From contig NZ_CP013910.1 in assembly GCF_001507665.1 (NCBI RefSeq), forward strand, positions 1,797,501 through 1,861,500: 64,000 nt of DNA, given 5' to 3'. The stretch is from Deinococcus actinosclerus. Its GTDB lineage: Bacteria; Deinococcota; Deinococci; Deinococcales; Deinococcaceae. The notes under the pieces are model-generated. The model saw only the letters and a list, made by a program, of their open reading frames with translations. It was not told the origin of the DNA and ran no database searches. Position 1 is the first letter of the stretch. Each line of letters starts with the position of its first letter. A program made the position numbers and the translations under genes. Below are positions 11,399-21,945 of this stretch, in pieces.

Positions 11399-11986
11399 TT
11401 ACTTGCCGGCGGGGGCCGTGGGAGCGCCGCCCTGCGCGGGGGCGGTACCCTGCGGACCCTGGTTGTCCTGGCCGCGCGGACCGCCGGGGCCCATGGGGCC
11501 GTCGTGGGGACCGTGCCCGCCACGCCCGGGGCCGCCGGGGCCGCGACCGCCGAAGGCGAAGGGGTTTTCCGTGAGGTGCTGCTTCATGTCGGCGGCGCGG
11601 TCGGCGGGGATGTCCCCGGCCTTCACAGCGGCGTCGATGGTCGCCGTGCCGGCCTTCACGGCGGCCGCCTTGAGTTTCTCGGGCGTGGTGCCGAGCTGCT
11701 GGGCGAGGTTCTTCAGGAACGTGTCGGCGTAGTTGGTGCCGCTGCCCATGGGGCGCGGGCCGGGCTGCCCGGGACGCTGACCGGGCTGGGGGGGCGTGGG
11801 CTGGCCCTGTTGGGTCTGGCCCTGCTGGCTGCTGCGCTGGCCGGGCTGGGCAGGCTGCACGCGCTGCGGGGCCTGGGCGGTGACACTGGTCGTGCTCGTG
11901 GCCGTGCCGGTGCTCTGCTGGGCCAGAACGGCGCCGACGGTCAGGGGCAGCGCGGCGAAGGCGATCAGGGGAAGGCGGGTTTTCAT
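11399..11986 (-). CDS. Secreted Pro/Gln/Gly-rich protein with a small helical domain
   Basis: A 195-residue exported protein. A signal peptide (MKTRLPLIAFAALPLTVGAVLA, cut near Gln 23) is followed by a Gln/Pro/Gly-rich disordered region. Then comes a helical segment (about 85-140) with the pattern FLKNLAQQLGTTPEKLKAA and IDAAVKAGDIPADRA, and finally a Gly/Pro-rich tail. The helical pattern resembles a widespread module of secreted proteins in Gram-positive bacteria that has no assigned function. AGGAG lies about 10 nt before the ATG. It is divergent from the gene at 12126, with a perfect 14-bp palindrome in the spacer. Confidence 0.75.
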   Translation of the reverse strand: MKTRLPLIAFAALPLTVGAVLAQQSTGTATSTTSVTAQAPQRVQPAQPGQRSSQQGQTQQGQPTPPQPGQRPGQPGPRPMGSGTNYADTFLKNLAQQLGTTPEKLKAAAVKAGTATIDAAVKAGDIPADRAADMKQHLTENPFAFGGRGPGGPGRGGHGPHDGPMGPGGPRGQDNQGPQGTAPAQGGAPTAPAGK

Positions 11987-12033
11987 CGGGGCACACTCCT
12001 GGACTGAGGGTTTGGAATGGAAGGGGCTGTGGG

Positions 12034-12047
12034 GACGTCCGGACGTC
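12034..12047. promoter_or_regulatory. Perfect 14-bp palindrome in a divergent spacer
   Basis: GACGTCCGGACGTC reads identically on both strands. It lies between the starts of the 11399-11986 and 12126-12467 genes, a place where an operator would act on both. Confidence 0.35.
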
Positions 12048-12111
12048 GACCACGCGGGCAGTGTGCCGGTCTGGTGTTAAGGGGCGGCTAATGGAGATTG
12101 GGCCCTTCTGC

Positions 12112-12117
12112 TATGCT
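12112..12117 (+). promoter_or_regulatory. -10 box of the gene at 12126 (leaderless)
   Basis: TATGCT ends 8 nt before the TTG start and identifies both the promoter and the start codon. Confidence 0.6.
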
Positions 12118-12125
12118 GGGTCGCC

Positions 12126-12467
12126 TTGAGATTCCCGCGTTCCTTCCGACTGGCGTGGCCGCGTACGCTGCTGAGCCTGCCGGGCCTGTTCCCCCTGCTG
12201 CCGCTGCTGGCGGTGCTGCTGGGGCAGCCCTGGAACGTGCCGGACCCGGGCCGCTGGGCGGCGGGGAATGTCGCCCCGGCCCTGCCGGAGCTGCGGCCCG
12301 CGCCGCCGCCCGGGTCGCCCGTGCCGCTGCTGGCGGGCGACGCCCCCCGGCCGGTGGCGCTGCCGCCCGCGCAGGCCCGGTTCACGCTGGCGCTGCCGGT
12401 GTGGGCCGAGCCACGTGTGCGACCGGCCCTGAGTGTGCTGGGGCGGCGGCAGTCGGACGGCGGGTGA
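12126..12467 (+). CDS. Small Pro-rich membrane-anchored protein upstream of secDF
   Basis: A 113-residue protein from TTG 12126, placed 8 nt after a TATGCT box. A basic N terminus (MRFPRSFRLAWPR) leads into one hydrophobic segment, LLSLPGLFPLLPLLAVLLG (about 15-33). A Pro/Ala-rich tail presumably outside the membrane follows. In many bacteria yajC occupies the place before secD, and size and topology are similar, but I see no YajC motif, so I do not name it that. It ends 55 nt before secDF and may be in the same transcript. Confidence 0.6.
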   Translation: MRFPRSFRLAWPRTLLSLPGLFPLLPLLAVLLGQPWNVPDPGRWAAGNVAPALPELRPAPPPGSPVPLLAGDAPRPVALPPAQARFTLALPVWAEPRVRPALSVLGRRQSDGG

Positions 12468-12522
12468 GACTCGCGGCCGCCCGCCGACCCTGAATCTCTG
12501 CAATGAACTGGAGTTGTGAATC

Positions 12523-14811
12523 GTGACGTACGGAAACAAAGGTAAGAAGACCGGCCGCCCTGCCCCGCGCAGCGCGCCGAGCGCGAGTAAACCGAATCTC
12601 TGGACCGGACTGCTGCTGCTGCTGACGCTGCTGGCGTCCGTGGCGTACATCTGGCGGCCCTGGGAGCACAAGGACAACGTCTGGAGCCTGTGGAACGACA
12701 AGTTCCAGTTCATGACGCTGGGCCTGGACCTCAAGGGCGGCCTGCGCATCGAGCTGGCCCCGGAGACGGGCACCGCCACGAAGGACGAACTCGACCGCGT
12801 GAAGACGGTCATCGAGAACCGCATCAACGCGCTGGGCGTGGCCGAACCGACCGTGACGGTCGCGGGGGGCCGCCGCGTGGTCGTGGAGATCCCGGGGGCG
12901 ACGCCTGCCGTGCAGGACCGCGCGCGCGAGATCATCAAGCAGACGGCGCGCCTGGAGTTCCGGATCGTGCAGGCGAACGCGCAGCCCGATCAGGCCCTGG
13001 CGCAGAAGAATCCCCGCAGCGGCGGGTACACGCTGGCGCAGCTGGGCCCGGTCGAGGCGACCGGTGAGGTCATCCAGAACGCGCAGGCCACGACCGATCA
13101 GCAGTCCGGCCGCTGGGTCGTGACCTTCCAGAACACCGACGCGGGCTCCGCGAAGTTCGGGGAGTTCACCGGCAAGAACGTCGGCAAGCTGATGGCGGTC
13201 GTGCTGGACGATCAGATCCAGAGCGTGGCGACCATCCAGAGCCGCCTGAACCGGGACGTGCAGATCACTGGGAACTTCAGCGCCGAGGAAGCCAACCAGC
13301 TGGCGCTGGTGCTCAAGTCGGGCGCGCTGCCCATCAAGATCAAGACGGAAGCCGAGCAGGCCATCGGGCCGAGCCTGGGTGCGGACGCGATCCGCAGCGG
13401 CGCGGTCGCCTCGCTGGTGGGCATCGGACTGGTGTTCATCATGCTGTTCGGGTACTACGGCTTCTGGTTCGGTCTGGTGGGCGCGCTGGGCCTGCTGTTC
13501 TCCAGCATCGTGATCCTGGGGATGCTGGCGGGCTTCGGCGCCACGCTGACCCTGCCGGGCATCGCGGGTCTGGTCCTGACGATCGGCGCGGCCGTGGACG
13601 GCAACGTGATCTCCTTCGAGCGCATCAAGGAGGAACTGTTCAAGGGCAAGGGCATCAAGAACGCCATCCGCGCCGGGTACGACCACTCGACGGCGGCGAT
13701 CCTGGACGTGAACGCCTCGCACCTGCTGTCGGCACTGGCGCTGTACAACTACTCGACCGGGGCCGTGAAGGGCTTCGCGGTGACGCTGATCATCGGGGTC
13801 ATCGCCTCGACCTTCTCGAACCTGGTGTTCGCGAAGTGGTTCATCCAGTGGCTCTCGCAGCGCAAGCCCAACATGAGCGCGCCGCAGTGGATCAAGGAGA
13901 CGCACATCGACTTCATCAAGCCCGCGCCGATCATCACGACGCTCAGCGTGCTGCTGGCGATCGCGGGTGGCGTGACGGTGCTCACCAAGGGGCTGAACTA
14001 CGGCGTGGACTTCTCCTCGGGGACGACCATCACCGCGAAGACGAGTGCGGCCACCACCACCGAGCAGGTGCGTGAGGCCGTGACGGGCGCCGGGGTCGAG
14101 AAGGCGAACGGGCAGAGCACCGTGATCCTGCGCAACGTGGTGACCGGGCAGGAGGGCGCCTCGTACACCATCAAGGTGCCGGAACTGACGCCCGAGGAGC
14201 GGGTGGCCGTGCAGGCCGCCGTGCAGAAGCTGCCGCAGGGCAGCGTGCAGGCCACCGAGACGGTCGGGCCGGCCGTGGGGCAGGAACTGACGCAGAAGAC
14301 CATCTACGCGGTGCTGCTGGGCCTGGGGCTGATCCTGGTGTACGTGGGCTTCCGCTTCGACTTCATCATGGGGGCCGGTTCGATCCTGGCCGCCGTGCAC
14401 GACGTGCTGATCGCCATGGGGCTGTTCGCGCTGCTGAACCTGGAGTTCACGGTGGCGACCGTGGCGGCGCTGCTGACCCTGATCGGCTACTCGCTGAACG
14501 ACTCGATCATCGTGTCCGACCGGATCCGCGAGAACCTCAAGGAGATGCGCGGCAGGTCGTACCGCGAGATCGTGAACATGGCGATCAACCAGACGCTGTC
14601 GCGCACGATCATGACCTCGGTCAGCACCATGCTGCCGCTGCTGAGCCTGCTGATCTTCGGCGGGCCGGTGCTGCGCGACTTCAGCCTCGTGCTGCTGGTG
14701 GGCATCCTGATCGGGACGTACTCGAGCATCTACATCGTGGCGCCGCTGGTGGTGTACTTCGAGGAGTGGCGCGACCGCCGCAAGGCCGGGGGACAGGCCG
14801 CCAAGGCGTAA
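12523..14811 (+). CDS. secDF: Fused protein-export membrane protein SecDF
   Basis: SecDF uses the proton gradient to help pull secreted proteins across the membrane after SecA/SecYEG. The 762-residue protein is a natural SecD-SecF fusion. The SecD half has one N-terminal membrane segment, GLDLKGGLRIEL (about 68-79), a periplasmic P1 domain and the VGIGLVFIMLFGYYGFWFGL membrane block. The SecF half starts near residue 440 with KPAPIITTLSVLLAIAGG, then NYGVDFSSGTT, with six more helices. GTG 12523 has GGAG about 9 nt upstream. A strong terminator follows. Confidence 0.95.
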   Translation: MTYGNKGKKTGRPAPRSAPSASKPNLWTGLLLLLTLLASVAYIWRPWEHKDNVWSLWNDKFQFMTLGLDLKGGLRIELAPETGTATKDELDRVKTVIENRINALGVAEPTVTVAGGRRVVVEIPGATPAVQDRAREIIKQTARLEFRIVQANAQPDQALAQKNPRSGGYTLAQLGPVEATGEVIQNAQATTDQQSGRWVVTFQNTDAGSAKFGEFTGKNVGKLMAVVLDDQIQSVATIQSRLNRDVQITGNFSAEEANQLALVLKSGALPIKIKTEAEQAIGPSLGADAIRSGAVASLVGIGLVFIMLFGYYGFWFGLVGALGLLFSSIVILGMLAGFGATLTLPGIAGLVLTIGAAVDGNVISFERIKEELFKGKGIKNAIRAGYDHSTAAILDVNASHLLSALALYNYSTGAVKGFAVTLIIGVIASTFSNLVFAKWFIQWLSQRKPNMSAPQWIKETHIDFIKPAPIITTLSVLLAIAGGVTVLTKGLNYGVDFSSGTTITAKTSAATTTEQVREAVTGAGVEKANGQSTVILRNVVTGQEGASYTIKVPELTPEERVAVQAAVQKLPQGSVQATETVGPAVGQELTQKTIYAVLLGLGLILVYVGFRFDFIMGAGSILAAVHDVLIAMGLFALLNLEFTVATVAALLTLIGYSLNDSIIVSDRIRENLKEMRGRSYREIVNMAINQTLSRTIMTSVSTMLPLLSLLIFGGPVLRDFSLVLLVGILIGTYSSIYIVAPLVVYFEEWRDRRKAGGQAAKA

Positions 14812-15981
<1,170 letters not shown>

Positions 15982-15988
15982 CCGGCCC

Positions 15989-16026
15989 AGGGCGGCGGCC
16001 ACGCCCGAGGGGATGGCCGCCGCCCT
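15989..16026. terminator. Hairpin between convergent argC and degV
   Basis: A 13-bp perfect stem (AGGGCGGCGGCCA 15989-16001 with its complement 16014-16026) and a 12-nt loop. There is no U-tract in either direction. From its position it probably stops transcription from both sides. Confidence 0.65.
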
Positions 16027-16038
16027 GCGGCGCAGACT

Positions 16039-16881
16039 TCAGCCGATCGGAATGGCGTTGAAGCCGTACGTGCCGGGCCCGACGTGCGCGCCGATCACGG
16101 GGCCCATGAGCTGCACGCGGCCCCGCTGCACGTTCAGGCCGCTGCCCACCATCGCGGTGCGCAGGGCGCTGATACGCGCCGTGTCCCGCCCGGCGTGCAT
16201 GATCGTGACGCTCAGCGGGGTGTTCCCGAAGCGCTCCTTGAGGCTGCCGAGCATGTCGCCTGCCGCCTGATCCACCTTGGCGCGGCGGGTGGCTTTCAGC
16301 TCGCCCCGCTCGAAGGTCAGGATCGGGCGCACGCCCAGCATGCCGCCCAGGAAGGCCTGCGCGCGGCTGACGCGGCCGCTGCGGCGCAGGTAGTCCAGCG
16401 TGGCGACCGACAGTTCGGCGTACATGCTGTTGCGGGCCTCCAGCACGGCGCGCGTGACCTGATGCAGTTCCCGGCCCGCCGTGACCTGATCGCGGGCCAC
16501 GATCGCCAGTTCCGCCAGCGGCCCGGAGGCCACCTCGGTGTCGATCACCTGAATGCGCCCCGCCTCGCCCAGCTGGGTGGCCGCCTGCTGGGCATGGCGC
16601 ACGGTCTCGGAGAGCTTCCCGGAGATGTGCAGGCTGATCACGGCGTCGTGCGAGGCGAGCAGCTCCCGGTAGCGTTCCGTGAAGGCGGCGACCGACACCG
16701 GGGTGGTGCTGGCGCTTCCACCGGCCCGCATGTGGTCGTAGACGGCGTCCGGATCAATTTCCTGCCAGTCGAGCAGGGTGCGCTGCTGCAGGCTGACCTG
16801 CAGCGGAATGATGTTGATTCCCAGCTGCTTTGCACTGTCAGGGTGCAGATCACAGGTGGAATCGGTCAGAACAGCAATCAT
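16039..16881 (-). CDS. DegV family fatty-acid-binding protein
   Basis: A 280-residue cytoplasmic DegV-fold protein. Such proteins hold a long-chain fatty acid and serve as FakB-type partners of fatty acid kinase in Firmicutes. Family marks include [11 protein letters not shown] at the N terminus, the TTPVSVAAF segment (about 58-66) and [11 protein letters not shown], then [19 protein letters not shown], which is close to the canonical LxYLxKGGRI. Whether a FakA kinase exists elsewhere cannot be judged here. A TAGATA sequence 6 nt before ATG 16881 is a weak version of the leaderless box. Confidence 0.9.
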   Translation of the reverse strand: MIAVLTDSTCDLHPDSAKQLGINIIPLQVSLQQRTLLDWQEIDPDAVYDHMRAGGSASTTPVSVAAFTERYRELLASHDAVISLHISGKLSETVRHAQQAATQLGEAGRIQVIDTEVASGPLAELAIVARDQVTAGRELHQVTRAVLEARNSMYAELSVATLDYLRRSGRVSRAQAFLGGMLGVRPILTFERGELKATRRAKVDQAAGDMLGSLKERFGNTPLSVTIMHAGRDTARISALRTAMVGSGLNVQRGRVQLMGPVIGAHVGPGTYGFNAIPIG

Positions 16882-17012
16882 TCCCTCTATCTATTCTTTC
16901 AGCATCAAACTGTCTGTGAGGTTCCGCGCTTCATGGGGTCACACCCGTCAATTGAACCGTCGAACCGCCCCTCATAAAGAATTCTGTGACAGTTCCCATG
17001 CACACGCCCCCC

Positions 17013-19241
17013 TCAGTCAGGGGTCAGGGCGTCGCGGATGGTGGCGAGCACCCGCGCGCCGTAGGTCTCGATGCGTTTCGGCCCGAAGCCCGGGATGCCG
17101 TGCAGATCCGCCTCGCTGCGCGGCTGGCGCTGCGCGAGGGCGTCCAGGGCCGCGTTCGGGAAGATCAGAAAAGCACTCAGGCCGGTCTCCTGCGTCAGGG
17201 TGCGCCTCACCTCGCGTAGCGCCGCCTCCACCCGCCCGGTCTGCGCCGGGTCGGGCTGCGGCTGGCCCAGCAGGGCCGGGGCCGGGTCGGCAGGTTCCTG
17301 CGGGCAGGCGCGCAGGGCACCCAGCACGGCGGCATTGTCACGCGCCCCGCGTTCCTGGGGCGTGACCGTCCGGGCAGGCGCGGCGGGCCGCCCGTCCAGG
17401 CTGTCACGCACGATCTGCACCACCTCGTCCCCGAAATCCGCGAGTTTACGCTGCCCGACCCCGCTGACGGTGCCCAGGCTGGCGTGACTGGTCGGTTTGA
17501 GTTCCGTGACGCCCTTGAGGGTCGCGTCGGTGAAGATCACGTACGGCGGCACGCCCAGGCTGCGGGCGCGGTCGAGGCGCCACGCGCGCAGCGCCTCGAA
17601 CAGCGGCTGATCCTCGGTGGCCACCGGGGCGCGGCCCACGCGGGGCTGCTTCTCGGCCCGGCGGGAGGCGCGCGGCATCAGGGTGTCGGCGCGCAGGGTC
17701 AGGGTGGTCTCGCCCTTCAGAAGGGAGCGGGCCTTGCCGGTGGCGCTCAGGCCATGGTGTTCCCCGGCGGCCAGGAAACCCAGGCTGACGAGCTGGCGCA
17801 GCACGCCCCGCCACGTTTTCTCGTCGTGCGCCGCGCCCACCCCGAAGGTGGGCAGGGTGTGGTGGTTCATGCTGACGACCTTCTCGGTGGCGCGGCCCAG
17901 CAGCACGTCCGTCAGGTGCGCCGCGCCGAAGCGGTTGCCGGTACGGATCGCGGCGGACAGCGCCATCTGCGCCTCGCGGGTCATGTCGCGCACCTGCGGG
18001 GGGTTCAGGCAGGTGTCGCAGTTCCCGCAGGGGCCGTGATACTCCTCGCCGAAGTACGCCAGCAGCACCTCGCGGCGGCAGGCGGCGGTCTCGCAGAAGG
18101 TCAGCAGGGCGTCGAGCTTCCCGGCCTCCACCCGCTTGACCTCCTCGGGCGCGTCGCTGGAGGCCAGCATGCGGCGCACGTTCACCACGTCCGCGAGGCC
18201 GTAGACCATCCAGGCGGTGCTGGGCAGCCCGTCGCGTCCGGCGCGGCCCGTCTCCTGGTAGTAGCCTTCCATGCTCTTGGGCAGGTCCAGGTGGGCCACG
18301 AACCGCACATTAGGCTTGTCGATGCCCATGCCGAAGGCGACGGTGGCGACCACGACCAGCCCCTCCTCGTTCAGGAAGCGGTCCTGCGCGTGGGTGCGTT
18401 CGCGCGGCGGCAGCCCCGCGTGGTACGCGACGGCGTCCAAGCCCTGCGCCTGAAGCCAGCGGGCCGTCTCCTCGACGGACTTGCGCGACAGGCAGTACAC
18501 GATCCCCGCGTCCCCGGCGTGCTCGGCGCGGATGAAGTCCAGCAGCTGGGTCTTGGGGCTGTCCTTCTGCCCCACCCGGTATTGGATGTTCGGCCGGTCG
18601 AAGGACGACACGAACTGCGGCGCGCCGCCCAGGTCCAGCACGCGCAGGATGTCGGCGCGGGTGCGGTCGTCGGCGGTGGCGGTCAGGGCCATGCGCGGAA
18701 CCTCGGGGAAGCGTTCGGGCAGAACGGTCAGGCCCTGGTACTCGGGGCGGAAGTCGTGCCCCCACTGCGAGACGCAGTGCGCCTCATCCACCGCGAACAG
18801 GGCGACCGGGGCGCGGTCCAGCAGGTCCAGCGTACGGGGCAGCAGCAGGCGCTCCGGGGCGACGTACAGCAGGTCCAGCTCCCCGGCCAGCAGGGCGGCC
18901 TCGACCTCGCGCACGCCGTCCAGGGACAGGGTGGAGTTCAGGTACGCGGCGCGCACGCCCAGGCCGCGCAGGGTATCCACCTGATCCTTCATGAGGGCGA
19001 TCAGCGGCGAGACCACGATCCCCACGCCGGGGCGCAGCAGGCTGGGGACCTGATAGCACAGGCTCTTGCCGCCGCCGGTGGGCATCAGGACCATGGCGTT
19101 GCCGCCCTGCGCGACCGTCTGCACGATCTGCGCCTGCACGCCCCGGAACGCGCCGTACCCCCAGACGCGCTTGAGGAGGTCGAGGGCGGGGGTCAGGACG
19201 GCGGGATCGGGGGCAGCGTGGTCACGGGCGGGCACAGACAT
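17013..19241 (-). CDS. recQ: ATP-dependent DNA helicase RecQ with two HRDC domains
   Basis: RecQ unwinds DNA 3'-5' in recombinational repair. The 742-residue protein has helicase motif [11 protein letters not shown] (about 57-66), motif [15 protein letters not shown] (about 153-165) and motif [13 protein letters not shown] zinc-binding region [17 protein letters not shown] with CGNCDTC follows, then a winged-helix domain. Two HRDC domains follow (about 530-600 and 670-740). The well-studied D. radiodurans RecQ has three HRDC domains, so this one appears to have one fewer. TATGCT 8 nt before ATG 19241 supports a leaderless start. Confidence 0.95.
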   Translation of the reverse strand: MSVPARDHAAPDPAVLTPALDLLKRVWGYGAFRGVQAQIVQTVAQGGNAMVLMPTGGGKSLCYQVPSLLRPGVGIVVSPLIALMKDQVDTLRGLGVRAAYLNSTLSLDGVREVEAALLAGELDLLYVAPERLLLPRTLDLLDRAPVALFAVDEAHCVSQWGHDFRPEYQGLTVLPERFPEVPRMALTATADDRTRADILRVLDLGGAPQFVSSFDRPNIQYRVGQKDSPKTQLLDFIRAEHAGDAGIVYCLSRKSVEETARWLQAQGLDAVAYHAGLPPRERTHAQDRFLNEEGLVVVATVAFGMGIDKPNVRFVAHLDLPKSMEGYYQETGRAGRDGLPSTAWMVYGLADVVNVRRMLASSDAPEEVKRVEAGKLDALLTFCETAACRREVLLAYFGEEYHGPCGNCDTCLNPPQVRDMTREAQMALSAAIRTGNRFGAAHLTDVLLGRATEKVVSMNHHTLPTFGVGAAHDEKTWRGVLRQLVSLGFLAAGEHHGLSATGKARSLLKGETTLTLRADTLMPRASRRAEKQPRVGRAPVATEDQPLFEALRAWRLDRARSLGVPPYVIFTDATLKGVTELKPTSHASLGTVSGVGQRKLADFGDEVVQIVRDSLDGRPAAPARTVTPQERGARDNAAVLGALRACPQEPADPAPALLGQPQPDPAQTGRVEAALREVRRTLTQETGLSAFLIFPNAALDALAQRQPRSEADLHGIPGFGPKRIETYGARVLATIRDALTPD

Positions 19242-19249
19242 CGCCCCCC

Positions 19250-19255
19250 AGCATA
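19250..19255 (-). promoter_or_regulatory. -10 box of recQ (leaderless)
   Basis: TATGCT on the minus strand, 8 nt before the recQ ATG, right after the hairpin at 19259-19279. Confidence 0.65.
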
Positions 19256-19258
19256 GCG

Positions 19259-19279
19259 CGTTACGTGCTGGGCGTAACG
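19259..19279 (-). terminator. Hairpin after the 19290-20180 gene
   Basis: CGTTACG (19259-19265) pairs with CGTAACG (19273-19279). No U-tract; it separates the upstream gene from the recQ promoter. Confidence 0.45.
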
Positions 19280-19289
19280 AGGGAAGTGG

Positions 19290-20180
19290 TCACTTCACCT
19301 TGTCGGCCGCCGGGACCATCACCGGGACGCGCAGGTCCTGCTCGGCCTTCGCGAACCGCTCTCGCAGGAACCGCCCGTGTGTCACCAGCGCCTGCCCACC
19401 CGATTTCAGCGAACCCGCGATGATGTCCTGCACGCCATCGAGCAGGAGTTCCAGCTGCTCGGTCAGCAGCGCCGCGCCGGTCTTGCCACCCTCGATCACG
19501 CCGGTATCCGCCAGGGACCGCGGCAGCTTCAGGTACGCCTGCACCGCCTCAGGGGCGTACTCCTCACGGATCGCGCGGGCCACGAAGAACCCCTCAGTGC
19601 CCTCCAGCCCCTGATCCCGCAGCAGGGTCAGCGCCTCCTGCGTCCGCAGGTTCAGCGCCACAAGCTGCGCGCGCGCCTGGGCCGGCAGCCGCGCGTCCGC
19701 GAGGTACGCGGCCAGCGGCCCCTCCCCCACCGCCGGGGTCGCCGGCGCGGGCGCGGGCGTGCCACCGGCCTGGGCGGACAGTTCCGCCGGGCGCTCCTCA
19801 CGCGCCGCCTGCGCCCGCCGCCCACGCGCCGGGCCGCCCGACGCCAGCCAGCCCAGCGCCATGAAGAACAGCGGGAAGATCAGCCACGACGCCCCCAGCC
19901 CGATCATCAGGACCGCTCCCCCCAGCGCGGCCAGCAGGCCCCCACGCGCCGAGCCCCAACGGCCAAAGGCCCGCGACCCGAAGTACCCGATGAGCATGCC
20001 CGCCACCGGATGCGGCAGCCACCCGGCGCCCAGCACGGTCAGGAGCACCACGGGGATCAGCGCGCGCAGCACCACCGGCGCCTCACGGCCTTTCGGGCCG
20101 AACACCGACTGCGCGAAGAACGCGATGGCGAACGCCGCCGCGACATGCACCATCCAGGCCAGCGGCCCCAGGTCGATCAT
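19290..20180 (-). CDS. Multi-spanning membrane protein with a C-terminal domain shared with the 24938 gene
   Basis: A 296-residue protein whose first 120 residues form about four membrane helices (MVHVAAAFAIAFFAQ, ALIPVVLLTVLGAGW, GLLAALGGAVLMIGLGASW, LIFPLFFMALGWL). A basic/Pro-Ala linker and a cytoplasmic helical domain (about 165-296) follow. That domain contains REEYAPEAVQAYLKL, LLTEQLELLLDGVQDI and LVTHGRFLRERF, and aligns by eye with the protein encoded at 24938-25501. Function is unknown. ATG 20180 is used because TACGCT stands 6 nt before it; the longer GTG start would lie inside that promoter. Confidence 0.8.
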   Translation of the reverse strand: MIDLGPLAWMVHVAAAFAIAFFAQSVFGPKGREAPVVLRALIPVVLLTVLGAGWLPHPVAGMLIGYFGSRAFGRWGSARGGLLAALGGAVLMIGLGASWLIFPLFFMALGWLASGGPARGRRAQAAREERPAELSAQAGGTPAPAPATPAVGEGPLAAYLADARLPAQARAQLVALNLRTQEALTLLRDQGLEGTEGFFVARAIREEYAPEAVQAYLKLPRSLADTGVIEGGKTGAALLTEQLELLLDGVQDIIAGSLKSGGQALVTHGRFLRERFAKAEQDLRVPVMVPAADKVK

Positions 20181-20186
20181 GCCCCC

Positions 20187-20192
20187 AGCGTA
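20187..20192 (-). promoter_or_regulatory. -10 box of the 19290-20180 gene (leaderless)
   Basis: TACGCT on the minus strand ends 6 nt before ATG 20180. Confidence 0.6.
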
Positions 20193-20227
20193 CACCCGCG
20201 CCCAGGCCGCTGCGCCCGCCAGAACGC

Positions 20228-20737
20228 CTACGCGCCCAGCGGCAGTTGCAGGAACACCAGGTCCAGCCAGCGGCCGAACTTGTGCCCCACCTCCCGGAAA
20301 TGCGCGACCCGTTCGAACCCCAGCCGCTCATGAAAGGCGAGGCTCCCGGCATTCCCGGCGTCCACCCCGCCGACCAGCGAGTGCAGGCCGCGCGCGCGGG
20401 CCTCCGCGATCAGGGGGAGCATCAGGGCGCGCCCCACGCCCCGCCCCCGCAGGCCGTCCCGGACGTACACGCTGTGCTCGGCCGTGAAGCGGTAGCCGGG
20501 TTTGGCGCGGAACGGCCCGAAGGTCGCCCAGCCCACCACCTCCTCCCCGGTGACGGCCACCCAGACCGGCCAGCCGCGCGCGGCCTTCTCGTCGAACCAG
20601 TCCTGCCGGGAGGCCAGTGTGACGGGCTCCAGGTCGTACGAGGCCGTCGTGTGAAGGACCGCGTGGTTGTAAATGTCGGTGATGGCCGGCAGGTCTGCGC
20701 GGGTGGCGGCCCGGACGATGACGGGGACAGGGGTCAT
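20228..20737 (-). CDS. PAT/MddA-like GNAT acetyltransferase
   Basis: A 169-residue acetyltransferase resembling the phosphinothricin / methionine sulfoximine N-acetyltransferase branch. It starts with VRAATRADLPAITDIYNHAV and has VVGWATFGPFRAKPGYRFTAEHSVYV in the middle. The acetyl-CoA loop is RGRGVGRALM, and the C-terminal part has FHERLGFERVAHFREVGHKFGRWLD. In that branch the FREVGxKFGRWLD ending is characteristic. The natural substrate is probably a glutamate or methionine analogue. TAGCGT 6 nt before ATG 20737 supports a leaderless start. Confidence 0.87.
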   Translation of the reverse strand: MTPVPVIVRAATRADLPAITDIYNHAVLHTTASYDLEPVTLASRQDWFDEKAARGWPVWVAVTGEEVVGWATFGPFRAKPGYRFTAEHSVYVRDGLRGRGVGRALMLPLIAEARARGLHSLVGGVDAGNAGSLAFHERLGFERVAHFREVGHKFGRWLDLVFLQLPLGA

Positions 20738-20743
20738 GCGCGC

Positions 20744-20749
20744 ACGCTA
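20744..20749 (-). promoter_or_regulatory. -10 box of the acetyltransferase gene (leaderless)
   Basis: TAGCGT on the minus strand ends 6 nt before the start codon. Confidence 0.5.
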
Positions 20750-20778
20750 GGCGAGGCCCACCCCTGGCGCAAGGGCAA

Positions 20779-20805
20779 CGCGCCGCCCCTATCAGAGGCG
20801 GCGCG
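20779..20805 (-). terminator. Hairpin after potD
   Basis: A 9-bp perfect stem CGCGCCGCC (20779-20787) with GGCGGCGCG (20797-20805), 15 nt after the potD stop. The tail is only weakly T-rich (TTGCCCTT). Confidence 0.55.
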
Positions 20806-20820
20806 CCAATTCAGGGCGGG

Positions 20821-21945
20821 TCAACGACTCTTGAGTTCCGTCCAGATGCGGTCGTACAGCCGCTGCGGGCGCCCCGCTGGCAGTTCGCCGATGAAGTCCA
20901 GGCGGCCGTCGGTGAGCCACGCGGCGGGCGGGTTCAGCGCGGGGATGTCCTTCAGGAAGTCGTCCAGGTACGGGCGGGCGGCGGCGTTCGGCGTGGCGTA
21001 GTAGGTGTAGTTGCTCAGCTGCGCGCCGTTCTCCGCGTCCAGGATGAAATCGATGAAGCGGTGGGCCAGTTCGGGGTTGGGGCTGCGTTTCAGGACGACC
21101 AGGGTGTCCATGCTGATGGTCGTGCCCTGCCGGGGCAGCAGCACCTGCACGTTCTCGTCCTCCTCGGTGGCGATCAGCAGATCACCCACGTAGATCTGCC
21201 CCAGGTCCACGGTCTTCGCCAGCAGTTTGTTGCGGGTGCCGGGGCCGCCGTCGAAACCCTGGAAGCCCTTCTTCGCCACCACGCGGCGCAGCAGGTCGCG
21301 CGCGGCGCGCAGCTGCTCGACACGGGTGGTGTTCGCGCTGAACCCCAGGTACTTCAGGGCCGCGCCGATCACCTCGCGCGGATCGTCAAGCAGCACGAAC
21401 GAGTGGCGGTCGTCCGGGCCGAAGATCTCCGCCCAGGTGTCCTGCGGGACGTAGCGCTGCCGGTTATAGGCCAGTCCGGTCGCGGCGTACTGGTACGGCA
21501 CGGAATAGACGTTGCCCGGGTCGTAGTCGGCGTTCAGGAAACCGGGGGCGATGTTCTTCAGGTTCGGCAATTCAGACTTGTTCAGAGGCTGGAGCAGTCC
21601 GGCGCGCACCATGGTCTGCACGACGTAGTTGCTGGGCACCGCGAGGTCGTACTGCGCCCCGCCGCCCTGCAGCTTGGCGAGCATGGCCTCGTTGCTCTCG
21701 AAGGTGTCGAGCACGACCCGCACGCCGTTCGCCTTCTCGAAGGCCTTCACCAGATCGGGGTCGATGTACTCCGACCAGATGAACACCCGCAGCGTCTTCC
21801 CGTCGCCGCGCGGGACGGGGGTCGCCTGACCCTCCTGTCCTGCCTGATTCGCCGGGCCCGGCTGGGCCTGCGCGGGTTTCTGCACGCGGTAACAGCCGGT
21901 CAGGAGGAGCAGCCCCGCACCGGCCAGCAGCGCGGCCCGCTTCAC
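20821..21945 (-). CDS. potD: Spermidine/putrescine ABC transporter substrate-binding lipoprotein
   Basis: PotD captures polyamines outside the membrane and delivers them to PotBC. The 374-residue precursor has a lipoprotein signal with lipobox LLTGC (Cys about 18). A typical PotD start follows (LRVFIWSEYIDPDLVKAFEKANGVRVVLDTFESNEAMLAKL, in pieces of the usual family pattern). The late YTYYATPNAAARPYLDDFL segment also matches the family. It overlaps potC by ATGA and is the last gene of potABCD. A hairpin follows. Confidence 0.92.
   Translation of the reverse strand: MKRAALLAGAGLLLLTGCYRVQKPAQAQPGPANQAGQEGQATPVPRGDGKTLRVFIWSEYIDPDLVKAFEKANGVRVVLDTFESNEAMLAKLQGGGAQYDLAVPSNYVVQTMVRAGLLQPLNKSELPNLKNIAPGFLNADYDPGNVYSVPYQYAATGLAYNRQRYVPQDTWAEIFGPDDRHSFVLLDDPREVIGAALKYLGFSANTTRVEQLRAARDLLRRVVAKKGFQGFDGGPGTRNKLLAKTVDLGQIYVGDLLIATEEDENVQVLLPRQGTTISMDTLVVLKRSPNPELAHRFIDFILDAENGAQLSNYTYYATPNAAARPYLDDFLKDIPALNPPAAWLTDGRLDFIGELPAGRPQRLYDRIWTELKSR

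Noticed and set aside
12126..12467. Naming the small gene before secDF as yajC
   Set aside because: Size and topology fit, but the conserved YajC sequence after the membrane helix is absent; the tail is Pro/Ala-rich.
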